Shown here in pieces: positions 7,418 through 15,942 of a stretch of DNA of 64,000 nucleotides. Every line of letters begins with the position of its first letter. Within the stretch, counting starts at the first letter, position 1. A program made the position numbers and the translations under genes. Under the pieces are notes generated by a model. The model did not search any database. It saw only the letters and a list, made by a program, of their open reading frames with translations, and was not told where the DNA came from. The stretch comes from Prevotella sp. MA2016 (lineage in GTDB: Bacteria > Bacteroidota > Bacteroidia > Bacteroidales > Bacteroidaceae). The stretch spans positions 310,001-374,000 of the forward strand of contig NZ_JHUW01000008.1 in assembly GCF_000619825.1 (NCBI RefSeq). The letters are read 5' to 3'.

Positions 7418-9376
7418 ATGAATAAAGACTATCATTTCGGAATTATAGCTATCGTAGCCATCATAATGGGTACGGTGGTACTCTCGTCATGTAGTCATAA
7501 TGAATATTACTACAACGAGGAGAAAGTTGAGAAGAATGCAGGCGAAACGTATGCTGCAGCTTTTGAGAGAACGTTTGGTAAGGTTGCGCCCAATGTTGAT
7601 TGGGGCTTCAGCAGCAAGAAAGCCAATACGCGTGCCGTTACACGTGCTCTGGGCACTTATGCTTCGTATAAAGGCAACCTACAGCCTACGATTTCTTTCC
7701 CGACAGACTGTGATGCGAACAAGTTGCAGGATGCCGTACCTGAAGGTGTCAACAGACTGCCAACAGGGGGAGGTGGCGCAGGCACTTATTTCATTGATGC
7801 AGAAACACAAGCTGTTTCTACATGGTCGGGTGCTAGTACAATTTACGTAACAGGTTCTGTTGATCTATCTAATGGAGACACCAACGCCGCGACACCCAAA
7901 TTTGCCCCAGACTACCGTTCGGAGATCTATCTGACTCAAGGAGCGACCTTAAGACTAGGCGAAGCCAGCGCCACCACACTCAACGTTGCTGCCATTTACA
8001 TTGCAGAAGGTGCAACTCTGGAAACCACAGGCGTATTAACAGCCAACAACAATACCGGTATTTTTAATCACGGAACCATCAGAGCGGGCTCTTTTGCAAC
8101 AAACATGTCTGGATCGCTCTATAATGCGGGCACGCTGCAAGCTGCAAACGTGAATGCCGAAAGCAACAATTCCAGAATCGTCAACGATGGCACCATCAAC
8201 GTGATAACGGTTTCTGTGAATGCAGGTGCTGTACTGAATAACGCCGAGTGGACCGTCGCTGGTACTACTAAGGTCAACTCCAACAACTCGGGATGGGTGA
8301 ACAACGGTCATTGGACAACATATGATTTCGCCTATATCGGCGGAAGCGAGAACGTAATCAACAACTGTTTCCTTGAGGTGACCCACGACTTTGAGATGAA
8401 CATCTCATCTGCCGAAGGTGCCTTCAAGATTGATGCTGGTTGCGGTGTAGTAACAGAGAATTTCTATGGAGGTAGAGACTCAAGCTCTGACGCCGTTTCT
8501 GGTCCATTTAAGATCGTGATGGGAGAGAACGCCGTATTCCTAGTTGAGGAGACAGCTCAGTTTGAGTGCGGAAGAAGCGGTGATACAGGATATGGCATCT
8601 ATGGTATATCTCCAAATGGATATGCAGTATTCCAGGCTAAGGATATTGTCAGAGACCCATCTCTTGCTAGTACCAACAGTCATGGTGCCATCATCTACGG
8701 CGGCAACCTATATGTTTCGGCAGAGACACACTTTGCACAAGGCGACAGCGGTGCCGGCAGAACGGTTATCTACGCAGTAGATGGTTTCAGTATTGATGAT
8801 AACATCTTTGCAGCAGGTTTCAAATCGGGCAAGCCAGACATCAACATTCCTGAAACGGTATGTAACCCAGGCTTTGCAGGTGGTAGTCCGCTCTATCGTG
8901 TGATTGCTGAAGACCTGTCGGCTTCGGAAGCTGGCGACTTCGACTTTAACGATGTTGTATTCGACGTAGTGAAGGCAGAAGGCGGAAGGACCACCCTGAG
9001 ACTGATCTGTGCAGGCGGTGTACTTCCACTGAGAGTGATGGGTATAGAGGTACACGGCATATTCGGCGAAACAACTCCCAACGAAAAAGGCGAATATAGG
9101 ATGTATAACACTGGTGCAGGTCCGAATGTAGATCCTGTGGAATTCCAGATTAACGGTGAGTTCATCACTCCCGAACAGATCAAGAATATCAGGATCGAGG
9201 TTTCAAAGAACGGTGCATGGATGGAGCTCTACGCCACAAGAGGTGAAGCAGCATGCAAGATACTGGTTGACGACACATTCGTACCAGTGCCCGAAAGAAG
9301 AAATATCGCTAATGAGAACAAAAAATTCACGAGCTATGTACAAGGTACATTCGTGGATGACTTCTGGTGGAAATAA
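7418..9376 (+). CDS. LruC domain (DUF4842) surface lipoprotein
   Basis: A 652-residue lipoprotein: hydrophobic signal with the lipobox LSSC (Cys25), then TYAAAFERTFGKVAPNVDWGF, an N-terminal segment common in Bacteroidales lipoproteins. Residues about 150-360 are rich in short strands with repeated Asn/Gly turns (NNTGIFNHGTI, SGSLYNAGTL, SRIVNDGTINV), suggesting a beta-helix. The C-terminal domain has DFDFNDVVFDVV at about residues 506-518, the calcium-binding-like signature of LruC/DUF4842. It is probably exported to the cell surface; its ligand is unknown. It is monocistronic, with its own promoter and a terminator at 9404-9450. Confidence 0.85.
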   Translation: MNKDYHFGIIAIVAIIMGTVVLSSCSHNEYYYNEEKVEKNAGETYAAAFERTFGKVAPNVDWGFSSKKANTRAVTRALGTYASYKGNLQPTISFPTDCDANKLQDAVPEGVNRLPTGGGGAGTYFIDAETQAVSTWSGASTIYVTGSVDLSNGDTNAATPKFAPDYRSEIYLTQGATLRLGEASATTLNVAAIYIAEGATLETTGVLTANNNTGIFNHGTIRAGSFATNMSGSLYNAGTLQAANVNAESNNSRIVNDGTINVITVSVNAGAVLNNAEWTVAGTTKVNSNNSGWVNNGHWTTYDFAYIGGSENVINNCFLEVTHDFEMNISSAEGAFKIDAGCGVVTENFYGGRDSSSDAVSGPFKIVMGENAVFLVEETAQFECGRSGDTGYGIYGISPNGYAVFQAKDIVRDPSLASTNSHGAIIYGGNLYVSAETHFAQGDSGAGRTVIYAVDGFSIDDNIFAAGFKSGKPDINIPETVCNPGFAGGSPLYRVIAEDLSASEAGDFDFNDVVFDVVKAEGGRTTLRLICAGGVLPLRVMGIEVHGIFGETTPNEKGEYRMYNTGAGPNVDPVEFQINGEFITPEQIKNIRIEVSKNGAWMELYATRGEAACKILVDDTFVPVPERRNIANENKKFTSYVQGTFVDDFWWK

Positions 9377-9403
9377 TCCCATCAGGTACCAGAAAAACGC
9401 ATA

Positions 9404-9450
9404 GGGCTCGCTTTTCAGCGGGCCCTTACTTATTAAAAAGTAAGGTTTTT
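9404..9450 (+). terminator. Double hairpin terminator after the LruC gene
   Basis: GGGCTCGC (9404-9411) pairs with GCGGGCCC (9418-9425) across TTTTCA. A second, overlapping hairpin, CCTTACT (9424-9430) with AGTAAGG (9439-9445), is followed by TTTTT at 9446-9450. Either can form, and the second has the U-run of an intrinsic terminator. Confidence 0.75.
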
Positions 9451-9475
9451 CCATCTCTGTTTAGTAAGAAATGTG

Positions 9476-9483
9476 TATCTTTG
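9476..9483 (+). promoter_or_regulatory. -7 box for the DUF2461 gene
   Basis: TATCTTTG followed by CAAGC lies 20 bp before the ATG at 9504. It also rules out the upstream in-frame ATG at 9471, which would precede the transcript start. Confidence 0.65.
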
Positions 9484-9503
9484 CAAGCAAAAATAGAAAG
9501 AAC

Positions 9504-10229
9504 ATGGATGCAAAAAGAATTTTAGACTATCTGAAGCAGTTAATGGCGAACAACAATCGCGATTGGTATTGGGAACACAAGGCTGAGTATGATGCTGTGA
9601 GGGCAGAATTCGAAGCGGGCATTGCACAGGCCATCAACAGGATTGCGACTTTCGACCCATCGATAGCACATCTCACAGTCAAGGATTGCACTTACCGCTT
9701 TAATCGCGACACGCGTTTCTCACCCGACAAGTCGCCCTACAAGAACCACTTCGGTGCTTATATCGCAGCGCATGGCAAGAAAGCATTGCACGGCGGCTAC
9801 TACCTACATCTGGAGCCCGGACATTGTATGGTGGCATGCGGCAACTACTGGTTGCCCACAAACATTCTGACTTCATGCCGCAATGAGATAATGGGCAACA
9901 CGGAAGAATGGTTGAAGTGTGTAGAAAACAAAGAGTTCAAGAAATATTATGGCAGTCAGGTAGCCAGCAGTTTCTCGGCACCAACGGATGTATCGAGTTG
10001 GGACCAGCCACAAGGCTTTGGATTAGAGAAACTGAAGAAATGTCCTGTAGGATTCCCCAAGGACTGGCCTCACGTGGAGTACCTGCGCATGAAAGACTAT
10101 TGCTGCTGGCATCAGGTGGCAGATGACTTTTATGAAGGCGAAAAATGGCTCGACGAGATTGAACGTATGTTCAAAGCCGCCAAGCCAATGATGGATTTCA
10201 CCAACTCTGTAATTGATGATTATGAGTAA
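9504..10229 (+). CDS. DUF2461 family protein
   Basis: A 241-residue soluble protein of the DUF2461/TIGR02453 family. Typical segments are an N-terminal FLxxLxxNNxRxWF-like stretch (here YLKQLMANNNRDWYWEHK), the block DCTYRFNRDTRFSPDKSPYK, and GGYYLHLEPGHCMVACG. The biochemical function of the family is not established. The start is placed at 9504 because the -7 box overlaps the alternative codon at 9471. The gene ends three bases from the convergent metallo-hydrolase gene, with an inverted repeat spanning both stops (10219-10243). Confidence 0.88.
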   Translation: MDAKRILDYLKQLMANNNRDWYWEHKAEYDAVRAEFEAGIAQAINRIATFDPSIAHLTVKDCTYRFNRDTRFSPDKSPYKNHFGAYIAAHGKKALHGGYYLHLEPGHCMVACGNYWLPTNILTSCRNEIMGNTEEWLKCVENKEFKKYYGSQVASSFSAPTDVSSWDQPQGFGLEKLKKCPVGFPKDWPHVEYLRMKDYCCWHQVADDFYEGEKWLDEIERMFKAAKPMMDFTNSVIDDYE

Positions 10230-10232
10230 CGC

Positions 10233-10967
10233 CTACTCGTAATGACGTATTCTCACATCGATACCTGTTCCTTCAAGCTGAGCAGGTATCGAACTCAGAT
10301 CAGTCTGTCCGTAGTGATAAGGGAACAGCACTTTTGGCTTGATCACCTTAGCTGCACGCACCAGTTGCTCAGGCGTCATCGTATAAGGCTGGTTGCACGG
10401 CAGGAAAGCTATGTCGATATCCTTGATTTGCGACATCTCGGGAATATCCTCGGTATCGCCAGCAATATAGATACGCAAGCCATCGATGGTTAGGATATAA
10501 CCATTATCGCGCCCCTTGGGATGAAACTGCTCGCGACCTGCCGTAGCATTATAAGCAGGCACAGCCTCAACACTTACATCAGTCAACTGCAACTTATCAC
10601 CATTCACCATCACTTTTCCTGCACCATACATATCGCCACAGCGCTTATTCAGCACCAACTGCGTTTTATCAGTTGCAAGTGACTGAAGTGCAGCAGCATC
10701 ATAATGATCGGCATGTTCATGGGTGACAAAGATGTAGTCAGCCTTAGGCATAGCAGCATAGCTGACTGTACGATTACCCAACTTCGACACAGGATCAATC
10801 TGTATCTCCTTGCCATCATACTGAATACGGATACAAGCATGCATCAGCGCATGAAACTTAATGGTTTTGCCACTAGCAGTGGTAAACTCATCTACCTCAA
10901 AAGTCTGCTGACCACAGGCTGTGTTAAGACCTAAAACGGTCATTAGTAACAAGAATAGTTTTTTCAT
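10233..10967 (-). CDS. Metallo-beta-lactamase-fold lipoprotein (UlaG-like hydrolase)
   Basis: A 244-residue protein with a lipoprotein signal (lipobox NTAC, Cys18) and the metal-binding motif HEHADH at residues 83-88, preceded by DYIFVTH. Later metal ligands are seen in YIAGDTEDIPE and FPYHYGQTD. The pattern is that of the MBL-fold metal-dependent hydrolases related to UlaG/YtkL. The substrate is unknown; the lipid anchor places it in the periplasm or at the outer membrane. The start ATG at 10967 is preceded by TATATATAATAAGGT, a leader also found before ftsH. Confidence 0.88.
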   Translation of the reverse strand: MKKLFLLLMTVLGLNTACGQQTFEVDEFTTASGKTIKFHALMHACIRIQYDGKEIQIDPVSKLGNRTVSYAAMPKADYIFVTHEHADHYDAAALQSLATDKTQLVLNKRCGDMYGAGKVMVNGDKLQLTDVSVEAVPAYNATAGREQFHPKGRDNGYILTIDGLRIYIAGDTEDIPEMSQIKDIDIAFLPCNQPYTMTPEQLVRAAKVIKPKVLFPYHYGQTDLSSIPAQLEGTGIDVRIRHYE

Positions 10968-11064
10968 ACCTTATTATATATATATAGAACTGGGACAAAA
11001 ATACAATAAATATACGAAAGTGCCAAACCATTTAAATAAAATACACATTTTTGATACCACTTTT

Positions 11065-11095
11065 TTGGTTGGTTCAAAAAAATGCGCTATCTTTG
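11065..11095 (+). promoter_or_regulatory. Promoter of the PaaK-like/ACT operon
   Basis: The -33 TTG (11065-11067, within TTTTTTGG) and the -7 TATCTTTG (11088-11095) are separated by 20 bp, the usual Bacteroidota spacing. The gene starts at 11135. Confidence 0.75.
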
Positions 11096-11134
11096 TGGCC
11101 GTAAAGTACATATAATCAACGACAAGAAACAGAC

Positions 11135-12433
11135 ATGATTTGGAATGAAACAATGGAGTGTATGGACCGCGAACAGCTTCGCGAGATCCAGAGTCAACGC
11201 CTAGTAAAGATGGCAGAGTATGTATATTACAACACCCCCTTCTACCGAAAGAAGTTTCAGGAGATGGGGTTGGAACCTGGCGATATCAAAAGTATCGACG
11301 ACATCACCAAACTGCCTTTTACCAATAAGCTCGACCTCCGCGACAACTATCCCTTTGGACTGGCCGCCGTGCCCATGAGTCAGATTGTTAGAATCCACGC
11401 CTCATCGGGAACCACCGGCAAACCAGTTGTAGTACTTTACACCCGCAAAGACCTTGCCATGTGGAGCGAAGCCATCAGTCGCGCCTTTACCGCCTATGGT
11501 GCAGGAAAAGACGACATCTTCCAGGTGGCTTACGGCTACGGCCTGTTTACCGGAGGTCTTGGCGCTCACGACGGAGCTACCAACATCGGCGCATCGGTGA
11601 TTCCTATCTCATCAGGAAACACCCAGAAACAGATGACCCTGATGCACGATTTTGGCACCACCATTCTTTGTTGCACCCCCAGCTACGCCATGTTCCTGGG
11701 CGAAGCTATGAAAGAGTGCGAATGGAGCCGCGACGAATTTAAGTTGAAGGTTGGCGTTTTCGGCGCTGAGCCTTGGACTGAGAAAATGCGTAAGAAACTG
11801 GAGGAGAGTCTGGGCATTAAGGCTTATGACATCTACGGACTGAGCGAGATAGCCGGTCCTGGTGTAGGCTATGAGTGCGAGCACCAGTGTGGCACCCACC
11901 TGAACGAGGACCTGTTCTATCCAGAAATCCTGGATCCAAAGACAGGAGAGCCAATGCCCGAAGGACAACTGGGCGAGCTGACCTTTACGCACCTGACAAA
12001 GGAGGGTATGCCCCTACTCCGCTATCGCACCCACGACCTGACAGCCCTGCACTACGACAAGTGTAAGTGCGGACGCACGCTGGTACGCATGGACCGTATC
12101 CTGGGACGTTGCGACGACATGCTCATTATCCGCGGTGTAAACGTATTCCCATCACAGATAGAAGACGTTATCCTAAAGTTGCCAGAATACGAGCCTCACT
12201 TCCTACTGACCGTTGACCGCGTGAACAACACCGACACCTCGGAACTGAAGGTAGAGGTGAAGGAAGAGTACTTTACCGACGATATGGCTACCATGGTTGG
12301 CCTGCAGAAGAAATTGGAGGGTGAACTGCGCAGTGTCATCGGTCTGGGCTTCAAGGTAAAACTGGTAGAGCCAAAGGGTATTGAGCGCTCTGAAGGCAAA
12401 GCCAAACGTGTGATTGACAAACGTAGTATTTAA
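11135..12433 (+). CDS. Phenylacetate-CoA ligase-type AMP-forming enzyme
   Basis: A 432-residue adenylate-forming enzyme of the PaaK type. The ATP-binding loop is HASSGTTGKPVV at about residues 88-99; YGLSEIAGPG gives the A5-like motif, and DDMLIIRGVNVFPSQIE is the hinge before the small C-terminal domain. It would activate an aryl- or indole-acetic acid to its CoA ester. In gut Bacteroidota such genes commonly go with aromatic amino acid fermentation through indolepyruvate ferredoxin oxidoreductase, but that oxidoreductase is not in this window, so substrate choice is open. It is co-transcribed with the ACT-domain gene 12 bp downstream. Confidence 0.88.
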   Translation: MIWNETMECMDREQLREIQSQRLVKMAEYVYYNTPFYRKKFQEMGLEPGDIKSIDDITKLPFTNKLDLRDNYPFGLAAVPMSQIVRIHASSGTTGKPVVVLYTRKDLAMWSEAISRAFTAYGAGKDDIFQVAYGYGLFTGGLGAHDGATNIGASVIPISSGNTQKQMTLMHDFGTTILCCTPSYAMFLGEAMKECEWSRDEFKLKVGVFGAEPWTEKMRKKLEESLGIKAYDIYGLSEIAGPGVGYECEHQCGTHLNEDLFYPEILDPKTGEPMPEGQLGELTFTHLTKEGMPLLRYRTHDLTALHYDKCKCGRTLVRMDRILGRCDDMLIIRGVNVFPSQIEDVILKLPEYEPHFLLTVDRVNNTDTSELKVEVKEEYFTDDMATMVGLQKKLEGELRSVIGLGFKVKLVEPKGIERSEGKAKRVIDKRSI

Positions 12434-12445
12434 AACAATAATCTT

Positions 12446-12871
12446 ATGAAGACAAAGCAACTTTCCATTTTCCTTGAGAACAAGTCAGGCCGACTGACCG
12501 AAGTGACTGAAGTGCTTGGTAAGGCAGGCATCAACCTCACAGCAATGAGTATTGCCGACAATAGCGATTTCGGTATTCTACGCTGCATCGTTTCTGACCC
12601 CGACAAAGCCTACCAGGTTCTGAAAGAGGCTCACTTTGCAGTAAAGATCACAGATGTTATCGGATTCACATGCCCCAACATCAGTGGCTCGCTAGCCATC
12701 GTACTCCAGCACCTCTCGAAAAACGGTATCTTTATTGAATATATGTATTCGTTTGCCAATGGCGATGCTGCTACAGTCGTCATCCGCCCCACTGATCTGG
12801 ACACCTGCGAGAAGATCTTAGCAGAGAAAAAAGTAGAGTTGATGGGCGCAAACGACCTCTATCAACTATAA
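12446..12871 (+). CDS. Tandem ACT-domain protein
   Basis: A 141-residue protein made of two ACT-like halves (about 1-68 and 70-141). The first begins KQLSIFLENKSGRLTEVTEVL and continues with the GINLTAMSIAD motif; the second contains GSLAIVLQHLSKNGIFIEYMYSF. ACT domains bind amino acids and regulate enzymes. With no catalytic domain present, it is likely an amino acid sensor for the CoA ligase encoded just before, or for aromatic amino acid metabolism generally. That link is inferred from the operon and from the frequent pairing of these families. Confidence 0.85.
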   Translation: MKTKQLSIFLENKSGRLTEVTEVLGKAGINLTAMSIADNSDFGILRCIVSDPDKAYQVLKEAHFAVKITDVIGFTCPNISGSLAIVLQHLSKNGIFIEYMYSFANGDAATVVIRPTDLDTCEKILAEKKVELMGANDLYQL

Positions 12872-12879
12872 AAATGCAA

Positions 12880-12924
12880 GAAACTGCAAAATTTTCGCTC
12901 AGAAATTTTGCAGTTTCAATTTTT
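12880..12924 (+). terminator. Intrinsic terminator of the PaaK/ACT operon
   Basis: A perfect 15-bp stem (12880-12894 with 12903-12917) has an 8-base loop TCGCTCAG and is followed by AATTTTTC. Its right arm carries TTTTG at 12906-12910, which also serves as the -33 region of the tRNA-Val promoter. Confidence 0.9.
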
Positions 12925-12937
12925 CTTTGTACCTTTG
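12908..12937 (+). promoter_or_regulatory. tRNA-Val promoter
   Basis: The -33 TTG (12908-12910) and -7 TACCTTTG (12930-12937) are 19 bp apart. The box is followed by CACCCGC, the extended form shared with the tRNA-Gln and second tRNA-Val promoters in this window. Confidence 0.75.
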
Positions 12938-12987
12938 CACCCGCAAATGAGACAAAAACGACATCAAGTCGCTTTACATGTTGAAAA

Positions 12988-13062
12988 GGGCGTTTAGCTC
13001 AGCTGGTTTAGAGCATCTGCCTTACAAGCAGAGGGTCGGCGGTTCGAATCCGTCAACGCCCA
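12988..13062 (+). tRNA. tRNA-Val (anticodon TAC)
   Basis: A 75-nt tRNA with acceptor stem GGGCGTT/AACGCCC and discriminator A, D-arm GCTCAGCTGGTTTAGAGC, anticodon loop CTTACAA with TAC at 13023-13025, and T-arm GGCGGTTCGAATCCGTC. CCA is not encoded. An identical copy lies on the other strand at 37094-37168. Confidence 0.97.
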
Positions 13063-13080
13063 CGACACAAATTCCGCTTT

Positions 13081-13105
13081 CCGCAGCCGATGAGGTTGCG
13101 GTTTT
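13081..13105 (+). terminator. Terminator after tRNA-Val
   Basis: CCGCAGCC (13081-13088) pairs with GGTTGCGG (13094-13101) across GATGA with one G-T pair, and TTTT follows. Confidence 0.7.
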
Positions 13106-13133
13106 GGGTTAAAAAGGATATTGTAGAAATAGA

Positions 13134-13149
13134 AAATTATCGATAATTT
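13134..13149. repeat. 16-bp perfect palindrome before purB
   Basis: AAATTATCGATAATTT is a perfect 16-bp palindrome 19 bp before the purB start. No TAnnTTTG box is evident in the short tRNA-purB gap, so the palindrome is the only visible candidate control element. Confidence 0.6.
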
Positions 13150-13168
13150 ACAGGAATTAATTTAAAAC

Positions 13169-14515
13169 ATGGATTTAAGTTTATTGACAGCCATCTCGCC
13201 TATTGATGGCCGTTACAGAAGTAAGACCGAACCATTGGCAGAATACTTTTCAGAGTATGCTCTGATACGTTACAGAGTGCGCGTTGAAATAGAGTATTTC
13301 ATTGCCTTGTGTGAATTGCCATTACCTCAACTTCAGGGTATCAACCACTCATTATTCGATCAACTTCGTGACATCTATCGCCAGTTCACTCTCGCTGATG
13401 CTCAGCGAGTGAAGGACATTGAGTCAATTACTAACCACGACGTAAAAGCCGTTGAGTATTTTATCAAAGAGAAACTTGACGCTATGGGCGGTTTTGAAAG
13501 CTACAAGGAGTTTATCCACTTCGGCCTCACCTCGCAGGACATTAACAACACCAGCGTACCTCTTTCTATTAAGGAGGCTCTGGAGCAGGTTTACTATCCT
13601 ATGGTTGAGGAGCTGATTGAGCAACTGCATGACTATGCTGAGCAGTGGAAGAACATCCCCATGCTGGCCAAGACCCACGGACAGCCTGCATCACCTACCC
13701 GTCTGGGCAAGGAGGTCATGGTGTACGTATATCGTCTGGAAGAGCAGTTGCGCGGTCTGAAGGCTACTCCTATCACTGCCAAGTTCGGTGGTGCTACAGG
13801 TAACTACAATGCGCACCACGTGGCTTATCCACAGTACGACTGGCGTGAGTTTGGTAATCAGTTTGTAAGCGAAAAACTGGGACTGGAACGCGAACAGTAC
13901 ACCACTCAGATTTCAAACTACGACTGGTTGGGCGCTATCTTCGATGCGATGCGCCGTATCAACACCATCGTCATCGATCTGGATCGTGACTTCTGGATGT
14001 ATATCTCTATGGACTACTTCAAACAGAAGATCAAGAAGGGTGAAGTTGGATCAAGTGCTATGCCACATAAGGTGAACCCCATCGACTACGAGAACTCTGA
14101 GGGCAACCTGGGTGTCGCCAATGCTATTCTGCAGTTCCTGGCAGCTAAGTTGCCAGTGAGCCGTTTGCAGCGCGACCTGACCGACTCTACCGTTCTGCGC
14201 AACGTGGGTGTCCCCATGGGTCATGCCGTTATTGCTTTCCAAAGCACACTGAAGGGACTTCGCAAGCTCATTCTGAATGAGGAGAAGTTGCAGGAGGATC
14301 TTGACAACACATGGGCAGTGGTGGCCGAGGCCATCCAGACCATTCTGCGTCGTGAGGCCTACCCTAACCCCTATGAGACGCTAAAAGCGCTCACACGTAC
14401 CAATGAGAAGCTTACTGGCGAGAAGATCAAGAACTTTATAGAAACACTCGAGGTGAGTGAAGAAGTAAAAGAAGAGCTTCGCGCTATTACACCAGCAACC
14501 TATACAGGTATTTAA
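13169..14515 (+). CDS. purB: Adenylosuccinate lyase
   Basis: A 448-residue enzyme of the fumarase/aspartase superfamily that acts twice in purine synthesis, splitting SAICAR and adenylosuccinate with release of fumarate. The signature loop GSSAMPHKVNP is at about residues 294-304, with the catalytic Ser at its start. KTHGQPASPT near residue 170 and HFGLTSQDINNT near 112 are the other conserved active-site regions. The start MDLSLLTAISPIDGRY is canonical for the longer type of PurB. It is monocistronic in appearance, and a 16-bp palindrome lies in its leader. Confidence 0.97.
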   Translation: MDLSLLTAISPIDGRYRSKTEPLAEYFSEYALIRYRVRVEIEYFIALCELPLPQLQGINHSLFDQLRDIYRQFTLADAQRVKDIESITNHDVKAVEYFIKEKLDAMGGFESYKEFIHFGLTSQDINNTSVPLSIKEALEQVYYPMVEELIEQLHDYAEQWKNIPMLAKTHGQPASPTRLGKEVMVYVYRLEEQLRGLKATPITAKFGGATGNYNAHHVAYPQYDWREFGNQFVSEKLGLEREQYTTQISNYDWLGAIFDAMRRINTIVIDLDRDFWMYISMDYFKQKIKKGEVGSSAMPHKVNPIDYENSEGNLGVANAILQFLAAKLPVSRLQRDLTDSTVLRNVGVPMGHAVIAFQSTLKGLRKLILNEEKLQEDLDNTWAVVAEAIQTILRREAYPNPYETLKALTRTNEKLTGEKIKNFIETLEVSEEVKEELRAITPATYTGI

Positions 14516-14559
14516 TTACACATTTATTTATTTTATTTCATCTTAAAAGAAAACAACTC

Positions 14560-15933
14560 ATGGATTTCGAAAACAACGAGAAGAAACAGGAAGAAACTGC
14601 ACAGGATGGCGCTCAGAGAGAGTATCGTCCAGGTCGTTCACCACGTCCACGCATTCACGCCACTGCTGTGCGTCCAGGCAACTACGAGCGCAACAGCTAT
14701 CGCAATAACAATGATGAAGGCGAGTTCCGTCCAGAGGGATTCGGTGCTGGTTTGCAGAGCAACGCACCTCAGCGCCCTCAGGGAGGCTATCGCCCACGTA
14801 ATAACTACAACAACGAGGGTGGCTACGACCAGCAGCGCCAGGGTGGCTACGGTCAGCGTCAGGGTGGCTACGGTCAGCGCCAGGGTGGTTATGGCCAGCG
14901 TCCTCAGCAGGGTGGCTATGGTCGTCCTCAGCAGGGTGGCTATGGTCAGCGTCCTCAGCAGGGTGGCTACGGTCGTCCTCAGCAGGGTGGCTACGGTCGT
15001 CCTCAGCAGGGTGGTTACGGTCGTCCTCAGCAGGGTGGTTACGGTCGTCCTCAGCAGGGTGGCTACGGTCGTCCTCAGCAGGGTGGCTATGGCAAACCAT
15101 ATGGTGCCGCTCCTTACAAGAAGGGTCCACGTCAGCGTACAGCCGACTATGATCCAAATGCAAAGTATTCAATGAAGAAGCGCATCGAGTACAAGGAGAT
15201 CAACTACGATCCAAACGAGCCACTGCGCTTGAACAAGTTCCTGGCTAATGCAGGTGTCTGCAGCCGTCGCGAGGCCGATGAGTTCATCCAGGCAGGTGTA
15301 GTATCAGTTAACGGCGAGATTGTAACCGAGCTGGGAACAAAGATTCTGCGTACCGACTTGGTGAAGTTCCACGATCAGCCTGTAAACATCGAAAAGAAGG
15401 TTTACGTACTGCTCAATAAGCCAAAGGATTATGTAACAACCAGCGACGATCCACAGCAGCGTAAGACTGTTATGGACCTCGTGAAGAATGCCTGCCCAGA
15501 GCGCATCTATCCTGTAGGTCGTCTGGACCGCAACACCACAGGTGTACTGCTGCTCACCAACGATGGTGACCTGGCTTCTAAACTTACTCATCCAAAGTAT
15601 CTGAAGAAGAAGATCTATCACGTTTACCTCGATAAGAACGTAACCGCTCACGATCTGGCTCAGATTGCCGAGGGTATCCAGCTGGAGGACGGTGAGATCA
15701 AGGCAGACGACGTACAGTATGCTCACCCAACCGACAAGAAGCAGGTAGGTATCGAGATTCACTCTGGTAAGAACCGTATCGTTCGCCGAATCTTCGAGAG
15801 CCTGGGCTATCGCGTTCAGAAGCTCGACCGCGTACAGTTTGCCGGTCTGACCAAGAAGAACCTGAAGCGTGGTGACTGGCGCTACCTCACCGAGGAGGAG
15901 GTTGACCGTCTGCGTATGGGCGCTTATGAGTAA
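14560..15933 (+). CDS. RsuA/RluB-family pseudouridine synthase with long GYGRPQQ-repeat N-terminus
   Basis: A 457-residue protein. Residues about 1-200 are low complexity, rich in Arg, Gly, Gln, Tyr and Asn, with roughly a dozen GGYG(Q)R(P)QQ repeats at residues 87-178. Then come an S4 RNA-binding domain ([20 protein letters not shown]) and the pseudouridine synthase domain with catalytic Asp in [14 protein letters not shown] (about residue 324). It probably modifies 23S or 16S rRNA; RluB, RluE, RluF and RsuA cannot be separated by reading alone. The tail resembles RGG-type disordered RNA-binding regions. asnS follows 53 bp later, beyond a palindrome. Confidence 0.9.
   Translation: MDFENNEKKQEETAQDGAQREYRPGRSPRPRIHATAVRPGNYERNSYRNNNDEGEFRPEGFGAGLQSNAPQRPQGGYRPRNNYNNEGGYDQQRQGGYGQRQGGYGQRQGGYGQRPQQGGYGRPQQGGYGQRPQQGGYGRPQQGGYGRPQQGGYGRPQQGGYGRPQQGGYGRPQQGGYGKPYGAAPYKKGPRQRTADYDPNAKYSMKKRIEYKEINYDPNEPLRLNKFLANAGVCSRREADEFIQAGVVSVNGEIVTELGTKILRTDLVKFHDQPVNIEKKVYVLLNKPKDYVTTSDDPQQRKTVMDLVKNACPERIYPVGRLDRNTTGVLLLTNDGDLASKLTHPKYLKKKIYHVYLDKNVTAHDLAQIAEGIQLEDGEIKADDVQYAHPTDKKQVGIEIHSGKNRIVRRIFESLGYRVQKLDRVQFAGLTKKNLKRGDWRYLTEEEVDRLRMGAYE
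14818..15093 (+). repeat. Coding tandem repeat (21-27 bp units, GGYGRPQQ)
   Basis: About twelve in-frame units of 21, 24 or 27 bp encode [15 protein letters not shown] or GGYGQRPQQ. The last six units are nearly identical 24-mers (GGTGGCTACGGTCGTCCTCA core), which suggests recent slippage-type expansion. Copy number is likely to vary among strains. The long open frame on the opposite strand here is a by-product of the repeat. Confidence 0.9.
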
Positions 15934-15942
15934 TTGACAATT

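Noticed and set aside
14558..15172. Open frame on the minus strand encoding HPAEDD repeats
   Set aside because: It mirrors the GYGRPQQ repeat of the plus-strand pseudouridine synthase; repetitive DNA opens all frames. No leader or partner supports it.
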